From Flavobacterium sp. AG291 (lineage in GTDB: Bacteria; Bacteroidota; Bacteroidia; Flavobacteriales; Flavobacteriaceae), in contig NZ_QQAR01000007.1 in the NCBI RefSeq assembly GCF_003350375.1, forward strand, positions 124,001 to 188,000: DNA of 64,000 nt, given 5' to 3'. Shown here piece by piece: positions 63,978 through 64,000 of the stretch (position 1 is its first letter; the number at the start of each line of letters is the position of its first letter). The notes under the pieces are model-generated. The model was not told the origin of the DNA. It made no database searches and saw only the letters and a program-made list of their open reading frames with translations. Position numbers and translations under genes: made by a program.

Positions 63978-64000
63978 ATGAGTAAATTAAAAATTGCCAT
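63978..64000 (+). CDS. hisG: ATP phosphoribosyltransferase, first codons only
   Basis: The window ends after seven full codons, MSKLKIA, starting at the ATG at 63978. This start is usual for HisG of Flavobacteriaceae, and its position after a histidine attenuator makes hisG by far the likeliest first gene. The rest is outside the window. Confidence 0.75.

Overview
The window looks like a chromosomal segment of a member of Bacteroidota, most likely a Flavobacterium-like member of the Flavobacteriaceae. The support is a SusC/SusD pair under a hybrid two-component (HTCS) regulator, a type IX secretion C-terminal sorting domain, lipoproteins with Bacteroidota-style signals, promoters of the TAnnTTTG type, low G+C with very A/T-rich intergenic DNA, and weak or absent Shine-Dalgarno sequences. 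I see no rRNA or tRNA gene, no CRISPR array and no intact mobile element.

Layout. 1-6250: the N-terminal part of a probable AraC-type regulator, a haemoglobin-like lipoprotein with a membrane-anchored partner, a serine beta-lactamase-fold hydrolase behind a double operator, and a type IX-secreted propeller protein. 6840-20891: a stress and DNA-repair block with an ankyrin gene plus large catalase, short-chain dehydrogenase, Ku and LigD (non-homologous end joining), cold-shock protein, Nei-type glycosylase, DUF72 protein, then a second large catalase with a YciF-like protein and a lysine-rich mini-protein. 21157-21554: a decayed IS6-family element. 21677-36362: a polysaccharide-utilisation-type locus (HTCS, SusC, SusD, GH130-type protein, MFS transporter, unrecognised exported helical protein, GH13). 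36746-44089: AraC regulator, dehydrogenase, an orphan phage-tail-sheath-like gene, a second IS6 remnant and a large hybrid histidine kinase. 44372-50376: the ligase-associated DNA repair cluster (exonuclease, ATP-dependent ligase, Lhr-like helicase, PdeM-like phosphoesterase), with a Pmp3-type mini-gene wedged in on the other strand. 52526-58546: a complete-looking thiamine operon (thiS-thiC-thiE paralogue-thiE-thiG-thiH-thiF-like) behind a TPP riboswitch. 58781-63535: a YVTN propeller protein and a copper-handling operon (Cys-rich protein, HMA/DUF3347 protein, multicopper oxidase fused to a CopB-like barrel). 63739-64000: promoter, histidine leader peptide, attenuator and the first codons of hisG.

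How it fits together. Much of the window is stress survival: two catalases, two separate DNA end-processing or ligation systems, copper oxidation and cold shock. A 30-base block with 28 identities lies upstream of ku-ligD and again between the hybrid kinase and the ligase-associated cluster, which suggests shared control. A second block, 20 of 24 bases identical, lies upstream of the orphan tail-sheath gene and of the YVTN propeller gene, although they are about 20 kb apart. This is the best lead here to an undescribed regulon or system. All family assignments are from reading the sequence by eye; no database search was run.
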